DNA of 33,835 nt from JAWPMT01 sp964653795 (GTDB taxonomy: Bacteria > Bacteroidota > Bacteroidia > Cytophagales > Cyclobacteriaceae): positions 1 to 33,835 of the forward strand of contig CAZZHO010000026.1 of assembly GCA_964653795.1 (NCBI GenBank), in the 5' to 3' direction. Of the stretch, positions 15,349-24,367 are shown one piece after another. Position numbers and translations under genes: made by a program. The first letter of the stretch is position 1. The number at the start of each line of letters is the position of its first letter. Under the pieces are notes generated by a model, which searched no databases, was not told where the DNA came from, and saw nothing but the letters and a program-made list of their open reading frames with translations.

Positions 15349-15927
15349 ACACTCTATTTTCCAAGTTGGAAAAACAATGGTCTCATCGGCATTCACCCAG
15401 GAACCGGTCCATCGGAAAGACTCCTCTTCAATATCAGAAAATACGATCTTATAAAATCCGTCCATGCCATTGGGCGCCTTTTGATCTTTATACAGTATAA
15501 TTTCATTATCGGATTTTTTCTCACCAATCCACGATGCCAGTCTGGAAGTGAAGCCTTGAGTGGTATAATAGTGTACATACCATTTAGCACTATCTGCATC
15601 AAATTGGCGAATACTACCAGCATATCTTCCATCAGTGCTGTACACTTCATCTTGAACAGCCATACCATTCATAATGTACTTCCACTTCCATATCATAGGT
15701 TTTTTATCAGCCCATGTTTGATCAGGATTACGTAGTTGCGAGGAGCAATCATGAAGACCCATAAGCTCATCAAAATCACCTAATGATTGAGGGGCTGCCG
15801 GATTAATCTGTCCATAAGGATTACTGTCCGAGGGATCATATTGTCTGTCAATTGAATTTTGAGCACCAACCGATATTGCAACAAACAATACGACAAGAAG
15901 AAACGATAGTTTTTTGGATAAAGCCAT
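15334..15927 (-). CDS. Secreted DUF1579-like protein, candidate target of the adjacent LytTR regulator
   Basis: A 197-aa protein with a Sec signal peptide (MALSKKLSFLLVVLF..., cleavage after SVGA) and a mature beta-rich domain. Segments such as WKWKYIMNGMAVQDEVYS, YAGSIRQFDADSAKWYVHYY and SFRWTGSWVNADET resemble DUF1579-type proteins of unknown function, assigned from memory at modest confidence. The ATG at 15927 is preferred because it begins the signal peptide and because a -7-like CATGTTTG on the minus strand (15949-15942) would lie inside any longer version. Upstream are the LytTR gene and a 21-bp-period direct repeat at 15976-16007. Confidence 0.85.
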   Translation of the reverse strand: MALSKKLSFLLVVLFVAISVGAQNSIDRQYDPSDSNPYGQINPAAPQSLGDFDELMGLHDCSSQLRNPDQTWADKKPMIWKWKYIMNGMAVQDEVYSTDGRYAGSIRQFDADSAKWYVHYYTTQGFTSRLASWIGEKKSDNEIILYKDQKAPNGMDGFYKIVFSDIEEESFRWTGSWVNADETIVFPTWKIECKKKE

Positions 15928-15975
15928 TTCGAGTTTTTTCTCAAACATGGAGGCTCTTAACCACAATCGGGAAGG

Positions 15976-16007
15976 TTTTGCAGGGAGTAAAAACGATTTT
16001 GCAGGGA
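15976..16007 (-). promoter_or_regulatory. Direct repeat with 21-bp period, probable LytTR binding site
   Basis: Two identical 11-bp units, read on the minus strand as TCCCTGCAAAA, at 16007-15997 and 15986-15976: a 21-bp period (two helical turns) with 10 bp between. LytTR proteins such as AgrA and AlgR are known to bind paired direct repeats with a period of about 21-22 bp. It lies in the 85-bp gap between the LytTR gene and its downstream neighbour, about 40-71 bp upstream of the predicted transcription start. Function is inferred. Confidence 0.6.
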
Positions 16008-16012
16008 ATGGC

Positions 16013-16912
16013 TCAAAGTGCCAAATTCCCCATGGCCGTCCGCAGTTGAGGCATTCTGGACTGAGCGATGGGAATAGCCTTAGAATTGGTCAGTGTCAAT
16101 AGAGGGCTGCTCCCAGTCTCCAATTTGCTTACAAACTCCAAGTTCACTATTGCCTTGCGATGGACCCTGAGAAAGTTGTCCGGGAGCTTTTCTCCCAAGG
16201 CTTTCAAGGAATTGCGGATGGTGTGACTACCTCCCTCCACATGTACCTTCACGCAGTAGTCATCTGCCTCCAGCCATAATATTTCCTGGACATTCACAAT
16301 ATGCACATTACGTCCAGTCTTAATCTCCAATATCAAAGACCGATCATTAATTGACTCATCGCGTCGAGCATTAACTTTATTATACAATTCCCTATTAGAA
16401 TACCTCAAGGCACCCAGTTCCTGAATTCGTGACCTGGCTTTCTTCTTTTCTATCAACCACTGATACAACAAAACGGTGGAGACATAAAACATAAATAAGA
16501 TGGGTGCTTTGTGATAAAAGTAAAATTCGAAAAGCTCGCTCAGTTGATTGAAAGGCGCCAACCCTCTCAGAATGACAAGTAGACTCGCTAGTAATATTGA
16601 GGAAAAGATATAGACACCAATCAATAGTCCATTGGCCAATAGACCCACGAGGTTAATCTTATTTACCTTGAAAAAAGTAGTATCCAACACCTTTAAAAAC
16701 AACATCGCCCATAACAACCAAATAAACCAACGGCTTAGGCTCCCTTCAATGAAATCGATGATACCAAAATGGTTTGGTTCGTTATTATTAAAATTCTCAG
16801 CATAAAACTGCTGTTGAAAAGCTTCAAACAAAACATAGATGAAGAAGCATATGAAGGCCAGTAGTAATTCTTGCCAATAGAACTTGAGAAATTGAAATGG
16901 TCGCTTCGGCAT
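16013..16912 (-). CDS. Membrane-bound LytTR-family DNA-binding regulator
   Basis: A 299-aa protein with about four N-terminal membrane segments (roughly 15-33, 62-76, 89-115, 135-153), a charged, probably coiled-coil linker (about 154-190), and a C-terminal LytTR DNA-binding domain (about 192-295), seen in ILWLEADDYCVKVHV, the linker region to FLRVHRKAIVNLEFV, and the C-terminal strands. It lacks a receiver domain, so the membrane part probably senses or relays the signal. Start ATG at 16912. Its stop is 6 bp from a paired direct repeat in front of a secreted-protein gene, so that gene is the natural candidate target. Confidence 0.93.
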   Translation of the reverse strand: MPKRPFQFLKFYWQELLLAFICFFIYVLFEAFQQQFYAENFNNNEPNHFGIIDFIEGSLSRWFIWLLWAMLFLKVLDTTFFKVNKINLVGLLANGLLIGVYIFSSILLASLLVILRGLAPFNQLSELFEFYFYHKAPILFMFYVSTVLLYQWLIEKKKARSRIQELGALRYSNRELYNKVNARRDESINDRSLILEIKTGRNVHIVNVQEILWLEADDYCVKVHVEGGSHTIRNSLKALGEKLPDNFLRVHRKAIVNLEFVSKLETGSSPLLTLTNSKAIPIAQSRMPQLRTAMGNLAL

Positions 16913-16964
16913 ATTGCTCTATAAAAAAGATTAGGGCACGTTACCCGTATTGAATTCTAGAAAA

Positions 16965-17543
16965 TCAAAAATTCAGACGCAAACCTACCCCTGACTCGGA
17001 AAGGCTCAGATGACTTAGCAATTCGTAGATGGGTTTAGCCTGTTGATTCTGAACCATGAAGAAACCAATATCGAACATGAATAGGAAGGTTCCTTGTAAA
17101 ACAACCGATTTACCGAATCCCTTCAATCGTTGTGAGTCACTTCTTTTCGACCTCTCGATCATGTAAAGACCTCCTAATATGTACCCAATATCTAGTCCCG
17201 CATTAAAGAGCAGTATTTTTTCCATCTTTTGTTGTTCACTCATAGACTCAGCGAGACTCAACCCTTCAACCTCCCCACTCACTGCAGCGTAAACTCCAAC
17301 ACCAGCCAGTCCTAGATTGACCAAATTCCAATAAATGTTCATTTCATGAAAATGTCTCATTGACCCTTCAGACGAGCCTCTTAATGAGACACCAGTACCT
17401 ATGTGGGCGATTGCCCAGGAGCCAAGCACAATCATACCAATTTTATTGCGTTGCAATCTTTTCTGGTTCCATGTAGTAAGATCTTGTGCCGTCAAAAGGT
17501 GTACAGATCCTATGAAAAAGAGAAATAAAATGGTTTTTCTCAA
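16965..17543 (-). CDS. Small membrane or exported protein of unknown function (TTG start)
   Basis: A 192-aa protein that I do not assign to a family with confidence. It begins with a typical signal peptide (MRKTILFLFF..., cleavage near LLTA), then QDLTTWNQKRLQRNKIGM, and has three further hydrophobic segments (about 37-55, 70-92 and 150-163), so it is probably membrane-embedded. The start is TTG at 17543: it overlaps the aminotransferase stop as TTGA, and the next ATG is 36 codons downstream, beyond the signal peptide. The overlap implies translational coupling with the upstream gene. Confidence 0.8.
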   Translation of the reverse strand: MRKTILFLFFIGSVHLLTAQDLTTWNQKRLQRNKIGMIVLGSWAIAHIGTGVSLRGSSEGSMRHFHEMNIYWNLVNLGLAGVGVYAAVSGEVEGLSLAESMSEQQKMEKILLFNAGLDIGYILGGLYMIERSKRSDSQRLKGFGKSVVLQGTFLFMFDIGFFMVQNQQAKPIYELLSHLSLSESGVGLRLNF

Positions 17544-18802
17544 GCTTTCGCAATTTTAGAAATTGACTCAATCAGTGCATCCAATTCACCTGTGGTTGTA
17601 TAGACATTTGGTGTGATCCTGAGTCCCCGGACCCCTGGCCTGTTAATTGCCACAGTCCATATTTTAAAATCATTAAGGAGTTTCTTAGCAAACTCCTTAG
17701 GTGCTAGTCCATCAATACCTACATTTCCAATTGCACCATGGCGGTCCATGTCAGATGGTGTATTCACAATAACTCTATCTATCCCTCTCACCTTACTCGT
17801 CCAATAGTCTTGCAAGTACTTTAATCTTGCCTCCTTCCGTTTGATACCCAAATTGTTATGATAATCGATTGCTGTAAGAATAGCCAGATCTGTATGCACA
17901 GGGTGAGTCCCGATATGATTCAGCTTTTTGATGGATTCGTCGTGACTTGGATGCTCTGCCATCAATGGCCATGTCGAACTTATATGTTCTTTTCTTGCGT
18001 ATAAGAATCCTGCACCAAGAGGTACACTCAACCACTTGTGAAGACTTGTTCCGTAATAGTCGCAATTCAGCTCATCTAAGCGGAATTCCAAGTGAGCAAA
18101 GGCATGCGCTCCATCTACCATCACCTTCACCCCTCTCTTGTGCGCCATATCACAGATCTTCCTAACTGGCAGTACTTGCCCGGTGATATTGACCATATGA
18201 CAAATCATCAGAAGCTTCGTACTATCTGTTAATGCTTGCTCATATAGCGCAACTATCTCATCATCATCTTTCGGGTGATTAGGAATGGAAACCTTTACCG
18301 TCTTAATCCCATGCTTCTTCTCCATTAATCCAAATTGGTTTAGCATAGCTCCATAGTCCTGCAATGCCATCACAGCTTCATCGCCTTGTTCCCAGTTTTG
18401 TCCGGCTATGACCAAATCAAGTGACTCGGTAGTATTTCGGGTAATAACCAACTCCTCAGGCGAACACCCAGCCACTTCTGCCAGTGCTTTTGCTGATTTA
18501 TCCTTATTATCCCATTGCTCAGTTCGCATGTACCAGGAAGCATGATAATTCACCTCCCTTATCAACTCCAGATATGTTTCCAGAGTAGATTCCGGCAACA
18601 TGCAGTAGTAGCCGTTTTCAAGATTGATATAATCAGGCTTTAGTCTATAGCCCTTCCGAACCTCCAACCAGAAATCTTCATCTGATTGTTGGGAATGTGG
18701 ATCGTCATTTCTTGTTTCAGCAAGTAATCTTTCTAATGGACTTAAGTCTCCGGGGACAACAGCCATAAGCCCCAGACTTCTTAAAAAATCTCTTTTCTTC
18801 AT
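17540..18802 (-). CDS. Class V aminotransferase (PLP-dependent), possibly exported
   Basis: Fold-type I PLP enzyme of the class V aminotransferase / cysteine-desulfurase superfamily (420 aa). Landmarks: ITRNTTESLDLV (120-131), cofactor-binding Asp230 and His233 (MVDGAHAF), Schiff-base Lys256 (GTSLHKWLS) and a C-terminal RGLRITPNVYTT. The N-terminus MKKRDFLRSLGLMAVV resembles a Tat-type signal with Lys-Arg in place of the twin Arg, so periplasmic location is possible but unproven. The ATG at 18802 is used; the TTG seven codons upstream is less likely. Its role could be an amino-acid or isopenicillin-epimerase-like conversion. There is no desulfurase partner such as SufE/SufU nearby. It is translationally coupled to the next minus-strand gene. 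Confidence 0.93.
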   Translation of the reverse strand: MKKRDFLRSLGLMAVVPGDLSPLERLLAETRNDDPHSQQSDEDFWLEVRKGYRLKPDYINLENGYYCMLPESTLETYLELIREVNYHASWYMRTEQWDNKDKSAKALAEVAGCSPEELVITRNTTESLDLVIAGQNWEQGDEAVMALQDYGAMLNQFGLMEKKHGIKTVKVSIPNHPKDDDEIVALYEQALTDSTKLLMICHMVNITGQVLPVRKICDMAHKRGVKVMVDGAHAFAHLEFRLDELNCDYYGTSLHKWLSVPLGAGFLYARKEHISSTWPLMAEHPSHDESIKKLNHIGTHPVHTDLAILTAIDYHNNLGIKRKEARLKYLQDYWTSKVRGIDRVIVNTPSDMDRHGAIGNVGIDGLAPKEFAKKLLNDFKIWTVAINRPGVRGLRITPNVYTTTGELDALIESISKIAKA

Positions 18803-18856
18803 GTTAGCAGGCACAATACTCAACAGGAAGTTAACCCATTGGTACCAACAATGCTC

Positions 18857-19651
18857 TTACTCCACTAACATTTCAGTAATGTCGAGAAATTTGGGGTCTA
18901 ACAGGTGAGAAGCGTGCACATTTTTAAGGGCAGTAAGCATGATCTCTTTTCGATCTGCATATTTTTCTTCCCATTTAATCATCATTTCCTTAATTAATTG
19001 TCGTTGTAAGCCTTCTTGCGACCCACATAAATTACAGGGAATGATGGGAAACTTTTTATACTCTGAAAATCTCGCGATATCCTCTTCCTTACAATTCACC
19101 ATGGGACGAATTACCTCCAAGCTCCCATCATCAGTTCTGTATTTTGCTGGCATCGTCTCAAGCTTACCGTTGAAAAACAGGTTCATCATGAAAGTTTCTA
19201 ACACGTCCTCTCTATGGTGTCCAAGGGCCAGCTTATTGAAGCCGTTTTTCCTGGCATAATCATACAGAGTACCTCTGCGTAATCTTGAACAGAGGCTACA
19301 CATCGTTTTACCCTCCGGAACCTTATCTACAACAATACTGTAAGTGTCTCTTTCAAGAATTTCAAAAGGAACTCCCAGCGTTTCTAAATACTTGGGCAAA
19401 ATTTCTTCAGGGAATCCAGGTTGTTTCTGGTCAAGGTTGACAACAAGAATTTCAAAATCATAACCTCTAACCAGCTGAGCATGAAGGAGAAGGTCAAGCA
19501 TAGTATAGCTGTCTTTTCCACCAGATAGACATACCATGATCTTATCACCACTCTCAATTAGCTGATATGACTCTTGCGCCTCCCAAAAATTCTTTCTCAA
19601 ACCTTTAGTAAGCTTTGTGATATGATGAAGTTCTTCCTGCTTCAATTCCAT
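18857..19651 (-). CDS. ttcA: tRNA 2-thiocytidine biosynthesis protein TtcA-like
   Basis: PP-loop ATPase that installs 2-thiocytidine in tRNA using an Fe-S cluster. Visible: adenylation loop SGGKDS (43-48), Cys118 and Cys121 (MCSLCSRLRRG), LGHHREDVLETF (143-154) and Cys206 and Cys209 (IPCNLCGSQEGLQR). Cysteines of these pairs are expected to hold the cluster. At 264 aa it is a short version compared with about 310 aa in E. coli. Start ATG at 19651. It diverges from gltB across 231 bp. Other TtcA/TtuA relatives exist, but the CxxC arrangement and the NLCGSQ motif favour TtcA. Confidence 0.87.
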   Translation of the reverse strand: MELKQEELHHITKLTKGLRKNFWEAQESYQLIESGDKIMVCLSGGKDSYTMLDLLLHAQLVRGYDFEILVVNLDQKQPGFPEEILPKYLETLGVPFEILERDTYSIVVDKVPEGKTMCSLCSRLRRGTLYDYARKNGFNKLALGHHREDVLETFMMNLFFNGKLETMPAKYRTDDGSLEVIRPMVNCKEEDIARFSEYKKFPIIPCNLCGSQEGLQRQLIKEMMIKWEEKYADRKEIMLTALKNVHASHLLDPKFLDITEMLVE

Positions 19652-19882
19652 TTTACAAATGTCACAATCGTTTGTTTCATTTTAAGTATCAAATAAAGAA
19701 AAAGCCTCATTTTTTACGAATTATTAAAATTAAATCGCCTATTGGGTTTGATATTTAAAAAATTAAAAAAATTGCAACACTCCATTTTCGAATATCCAAA
19801 AAATGATCTGTAGCTTTCATATTGAACCGAATTTGATTTGGGGCAGGAAGCTTAAATTACGAAATTATTTCAGCGAATTGCT
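19652..19882. other. AT-rich divergent intergenic region (ttcA-like / gltB)
   Basis: Longest gene-free stretch in the window (231 bp), very A/T rich with A- and T-tracts around 19690-19800. It must hold the promoters of the divergent ttcA-like and gltB genes. I see no convincing hairpin, riboswitch or long repeat. Confidence 0.7.
19832..19860 (+). promoter_or_regulatory. Weak candidate promoter for gltBD
   Basis: TTTG at 19832-19835 and TAAATTAC at 19853-19860, 17 bp apart. The latter matches TAnnTTTG at only 4 of the 6 fixed positions. The placement, about 22 bp before the ATG at 19883, is sensible. Low confidence. Confidence 0.25.
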
Positions 19883-22800
19883 ATGACAAAGAATTCTAGT
19901 AATGGCTTGTATGTGCCTGACTTTGAGAGAGATGCTTGTGGTGTTGGTTGTGTTGTCAACATAAACGGACGTAAGTCTCACAAGACAGTAAAAGACGCCC
20001 TATTGATGCTTAAGAATATGGAGCATCGAGGTGCTACCGGATCTGATCCTGAGACAGGGGATGGTGCAGGAATCTTAATGCAGCTTCCTCATTCCTTTTT
20101 CAAACAAGAATTACGGGAATTAGGCTTGAACTTACCCGATGAAGGTGAGTATGGTGTAGGAATGGTTTTCTATCCGCAGCACTACCCTACAAGAGACGCT
20201 TGCAGGAAAGTGATGAATGCAGCCATACGCAAAATGGGCTTTATTCTCATTGGGTATAGAACAGTACCCGTAGATTCGTCCGTTCCCGGCCATGAATCAA
20301 AATCCGTGGAACCATTTATAGAACAAGTCTTTGTTCAGCATAAAGATCCTAAGCTGACTTCAGAGGAGTTGGAACGAAAGATTTTCGTACTACACCAACT
20401 GATCATGCATGAGGTAATGAATGAGGTAGTTGGACAGAATAATGAATTCTACATAGCCAGCTTGTCTTCTACTAAAATCATTTACAAAGGACAACTGAAG
20501 ACTAATCAGCTAGAGACCTACTATCACGACCTTGTAAACCCTGAGGTGAAGTCCGCACTGGCGGTAGTTCACTCCAGATTTTCTACTAACACTTTCCCCA
20601 ATTGGCGATTGGCACAACCTTTTAGTTATATTGCTCACAATGGTGAGATCAATACCATTCGAGGAAACGTAACTAAAATGCAATCTAAGGAAGCTTCTAT
20701 GAGCTCCGAATATTTCTCTGAAGAAGAACTATCCTGGTTGTTGCCCGTAACCGATCCATCCAACTCTGATAGCGCTAACCTGAATGCACTAGTCGAATTA
20801 TTGACCCTTTCGGGGAGACCATTAGCTCAGGTAATGATGATGTTGGTGCCAGAAGCATGGCAAGATAACAAGCGGATGGATCCAATGAGAAAGGCGTTCT
20901 ACAAATACCATTCAGGCCTGATGGAACCTTGGGATGGCCCAGCCGCATTATTTTTCACCAATGGAACCCAAATTGGCGCTACATTGGATAGAAATGGTTT
21001 AAGACCTGTTCGATTCTGTCTGACAAATGATAAGAGATTGATTATGGCTTCAGAAGCTGGAGTCATACCAATAAAAGAAGAATCAGTTATTGCAAAGGGA
21101 AGACTTCAACCCGGCAAGATGATCATTGCTGACTTAGAGCAACAGGAAGTCTATCTGGATCATGAAATCAAACAACAGGTTTACGAAAACAAACCGTATT
21201 TCGATTGGATCAAGGACCATCGGATTAAGCTTAGACTAATGCCAATACCAGACCTTGAACCAAAGGTCATAGATTCCAAAAAGCTCAGAACCAGACAGAT
21301 TTCCAATGGAATCACAGAAGAGGATCTTAAGCACATCATTCTACCTTTTGCCAATAAGGGAATGGAGCCTGTTGGTTCTATGGGGGCAGACATACCACTA
21401 GCAGTGCTCTCTAAGCAAAGCCAGCACATTGCCAACTATTTCAAACAGTACTTTGCCCAGGTCAGCAACCCTCCGATTGACCCAATCAGGGAAAGGCTTG
21501 TCATGTCACTCTTCACTCGAATTGGTGAATCTCAAAACATATTATCAGAATCTGCTGAACATACGAGGCAAGTGCATGTGTCGCAGCCAATTCTTTCCAG
21601 AGAGGACTTCTACAGAATAAAAGCACTCGAGAGGGAGGGTTTTTACTACAAAAGCATTGATGCCACATTCGATGTTGGTGATGGAGAGACACTAGAACAA
21701 GGAATAGATCGTATATGCAAAGAGGCTGTAATGGCCATTGAAGACGGTATTTCTATCCTTATCATTTCCAATAGAAAAGAATCAGAGCAACGCGCTCCCA
21801 TACCCGGTCTACTGGCGATTGGTGCAATTCACCATCACTTGGTAGATCAAAAGCTCAGAACAAAGGCTGGTCTTATAGGAGAATGCAGTGACACTTGGGA
21901 AACACATCACTTTGCAACCATCATAGGTTATGGGGGAAGTGCTATATATCCTTATCTAGCCTACGACTGCATCCGTGAGGCGCACAACAGAGGTCACCTT
22001 GACAATGAACAGCCAGTCGAATTCTATTTTGACAATTATATTAAAGGTGTAGGGAAAGGCCTTTTGAAGATTCTTTCCAAGATGGGCATTAGTACACTGC
22101 AGTCTTATCAAAGCGCGCAAATATTCGAATGCCTGGGCTTAGGAGAAGAAGTTATTTCCAAGTGCTTCAAAGGAACTATCAGTAGACTGGGAGGGCTAAG
22201 CTTCGAAGACCTTGAAATGGAAGTAAAAGTCAAGCATAATCTGGCTTATAAATCCAAAGGAACACTACTAGAGCAAGGTGGCGTTTATCAATGGAAGAGA
22301 AAAGGTGAAAAACACTTACTGAATCCACAAACCATCCATTTGCTTCAAAAAAGCACTAAATCCAATGATTTCGAGCTATTCAAGCAATACACATCCTTAG
22401 TGAATAAGGTGGATGGAGATATCGTCAATATTAGGGATCTCTTGGAATTCAAAAAGAGGAGATCAATTCCTTTGAAGGAAGTAGAACCGGCCAAGAATAT
22501 CCTTAAACGCTTTGCTACCGGAGCTATGTCCTTCGGGTCGATTTCACATGAAGCACATAGCACTTTGGCCATAGCAATGAATAGAATCGGAGCCAAAAGC
22601 AATAGCGGCGAAGGTGGAGAAGATCCGGTGCGATTTGAGAAGAAATCAAATGGAGATTGGGAAAGGTCGGCTATTAAACAGGTTGCTTCGGGCCGCTTTG
22701 GTGTAACAATTGACTATCTAAATAATGCTGAGGAACTACAAATAAAGGTCGCACAAGGTGCTAAACCTGGAGAAGGTGGTCAATTGCCAGGGCATAAAGT

Positions 22801-24367
22801 AGATGACTGGATAGCCAGGGTACGCCACAGTACTCCAGGAGTCGGATTGATCTCTCCTCCCCCACATCACGATATTTATTCAATCGAGGATCTGAAGCAA
22901 TTGATCTTTGATCTGAAGAATAGCAATCCTAAGGCGAGGATAAACGTCAAACTTGTTTCAGAAGCAGGTGTTGGTACCATTGCAGCAGGTGTAGCCAAGG
23001 CAAAAGCAGATGTCATCCTGGTCTCTGGAGCAGATGGAGGTACAGGAGCCAGCCCACTTAGCTCTATACGACATGCTGGTTTACCTTGGGAAATAGGATT
23101 AGCAGAGGCTCATCAAACACTCGTCAAGAATAATCTTAGAAGCAGGGTTGTTTTGCAAACTGACGGTAAGATCATGACAGGTAGAGATCTTGCCATTGCA
23201 ACACTTCTGGGTGCAGAGGAATATGGAATAAGTACAGCAGCACTAATTGTAGAAGGCTGTATTATGATGCGAAAATGCCACCTGAATACTTGTCCTGTTG
23301 GTATCGCTACTCAAAAACCAGAACTGAGGAAACTCTTTACTGGAGACCCACAACACGTGGTAAACTTCTTCACGCTTCTAGTAGAGGAATTGCGAGAGAT
23401 TATGGCCGAATTAGGTTTCAGATCGATCAATGAAATGGTGGGACAAGCCAATGCATTGAAACTCAAGACGAATATTGATCATTGGAAAATCAATCAACTA
23501 GATTTAACTCCGATTCTTCACACGCCTTCTGTACCAGCTCACGTGGGTATTTACCAACAGATTGAGCAGAATCATGATCTGGATAAAGTATTGGACCAAA
23601 AGATGATCAGGGATTTGAAAAAAGCGAAAGCCCCTGTAAAACTTGAATATCCGATTAAGAATACTGATCGAGCAACGGGAACCATGCTCTCATCCTATCT
23701 GACAAAAAGTAAGCTTCTTACTGAATCTATTGAGGTCAAGTTTACAGGGTCCGCAGGCCAAAGTTTTGGTGCCTTTCTATCTTCAAAATTACGGTTTGAG
23801 TTAACTGGAGAAGCAAATGATTATGTTGGAAAAGGCCTATCAGGAGGAACGCTGATCATCAAACCGAGTAAGAACATCTCCTTTATCCCGGAAGAGAATA
23901 TCATCATCGGAAACGTTTCACTTTATGGGGCCACCTCCGGCGAGATTTATGCAAATGGACAAGCAGGTGAAAGGTTCTGTGTTAGAAACTCTGGCGCAGA
24001 AGCCGTTGTAGAAGGTATAGGTGACCATGGATGTGAATACATGACCGGTGGTTTAGCCATTGTGCTAGGGAAAGTTGGGAACAACTTTGGAGCAGGCATG
24101 AGCGGAGGAATAGCTTACATTCTGGATGAGGATAACTCATTTGCAGAACGTTTGAACACAGAAATGGTGGGATTAGAGAAACCCACTCACAAAGATTTAG
24201 AAATTGTGAAGAGGAAAATCTCCAATCATTTTGAGTTTACAGGAAGCCCTAAAGCTGGCGGAATACTTCAGCAATGGGAAGCAGCTTCGGAGCTATTTGT
24301 CAAGGTAATGCCAAACGATTTGAAGCGGATTTTAGAGAATCAGAAGAAAAATGAAAAAGTAGCGTAA
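19883..24367 (+). CDS. gltB: Glutamate synthase, large (alpha) subunit
   Basis: Large subunit of NAD(P)H-dependent GOGAT, which makes two glutamates from glutamine and 2-oxoglutarate and is central to nitrogen assimilation. At 1494 aa it is full length. In order: an 18-residue propeptide, then Cys19 (ERDACGVGCV), the expected N-terminal nucleophile of the class II glutaminase domain (about 19-430); a central domain; the FMN-binding synthase domain (about 830-1200) with EGGEDPVR and GADGGTGASPLSS; 3Fe-4S cysteines 1126, 1132 and 1137 (C-x5-C-x4-C); and a C-terminal GxGxG-repeat beta-helix domain (about 1260-1440). The stop and the gltD start share one base (TAATG), as expected for a stoichiometric complex. 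Confidence 0.98.
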   Translation: MTKNSSNGLYVPDFERDACGVGCVVNINGRKSHKTVKDALLMLKNMEHRGATGSDPETGDGAGILMQLPHSFFKQELRELGLNLPDEGEYGVGMVFYPQHYPTRDACRKVMNAAIRKMGFILIGYRTVPVDSSVPGHESKSVEPFIEQVFVQHKDPKLTSEELERKIFVLHQLIMHEVMNEVVGQNNEFYIASLSSTKIIYKGQLKTNQLETYYHDLVNPEVKSALAVVHSRFSTNTFPNWRLAQPFSYIAHNGEINTIRGNVTKMQSKEASMSSEYFSEEELSWLLPVTDPSNSDSANLNALVELLTLSGRPLAQVMMMLVPEAWQDNKRMDPMRKAFYKYHSGLMEPWDGPAALFFTNGTQIGATLDRNGLRPVRFCLTNDKRLIMASEAGVIPIKEESVIAKGRLQPGKMIIADLEQQEVYLDHEIKQQVYENKPYFDWIKDHRIKLRLMPIPDLEPKVIDSKKLRTRQISNGITEEDLKHIILPFANKGMEPVGSMGADIPLAVLSKQSQHIANYFKQYFAQVSNPPIDPIRERLVMSLFTRIGESQNILSESAEHTRQVHVSQPILSREDFYRIKALEREGFYYKSIDATFDVGDGETLEQGIDRICKEAVMAIEDGISILIISNRKESEQRAPIPGLLAIGAIHHHLVDQKLRTKAGLIGECSDTWETHHFATIIGYGGSAIYPYLAYDCIREAHNRGHLDNEQPVEFYFDNYIKGVGKGLLKILSKMGISTLQSYQSAQIFECLGLGEEVISKCFKGTISRLGGLSFEDLEMEVKVKHNLAYKSKGTLLEQGGVYQWKRKGEKHLLNPQTIHLLQKSTKSNDFELFKQYTSLVNKVDGDIVNIRDLLEFKKRRSIPLKEVEPAKNILKRFATGAMSFGSISHEAHSTLAIAMNRIGAKSNSGEGGEDPVRFEKKSNGDWERSAIKQVASGRFGVTIDYLNNAEELQIKVAQGAKPGEGGQLPGHKVDDWIARVRHSTPGVGLISPPPHHDIYSIEDLKQLIFDLKNSNPKARINVKLVSEAGVGTIAAGVAKAKADVILVSGADGGTGASPLSSIRHAGLPWEIGLAEAHQTLVKNNLRSRVVLQTDGKIMTGRDLAIATLLGAEEYGISTAALIVEGCIMMRKCHLNTCPVGIATQKPELRKLFTGDPQHVVNFFTLLVEELREIMAELGFRSINEMVGQANALKLKTNIDHWKINQLDLTPILHTPSVPAHVGIYQQIEQNHDLDKVLDQKMIRDLKKAKAPVKLEYPIKNTDRATGTMLSSYLTKSKLLTESIEVKFTGSAGQSFGAFLSSKLRFELTGEANDYVGKGLSGGTLIIKPSKNISFIPEENIIIGNVSLYGATSGEIYANGQAGERFCVRNSGAEAVVEGIGDHGCEYMTGGLAIVLGKVGNNFGAGMSGGIAYILDEDNSFAERLNTEMVGLEKPTHKDLEIVKRKISNHFEFTGSPKAGGILQQWEAASELFVKVMPNDLKRILENQKKNEKVA

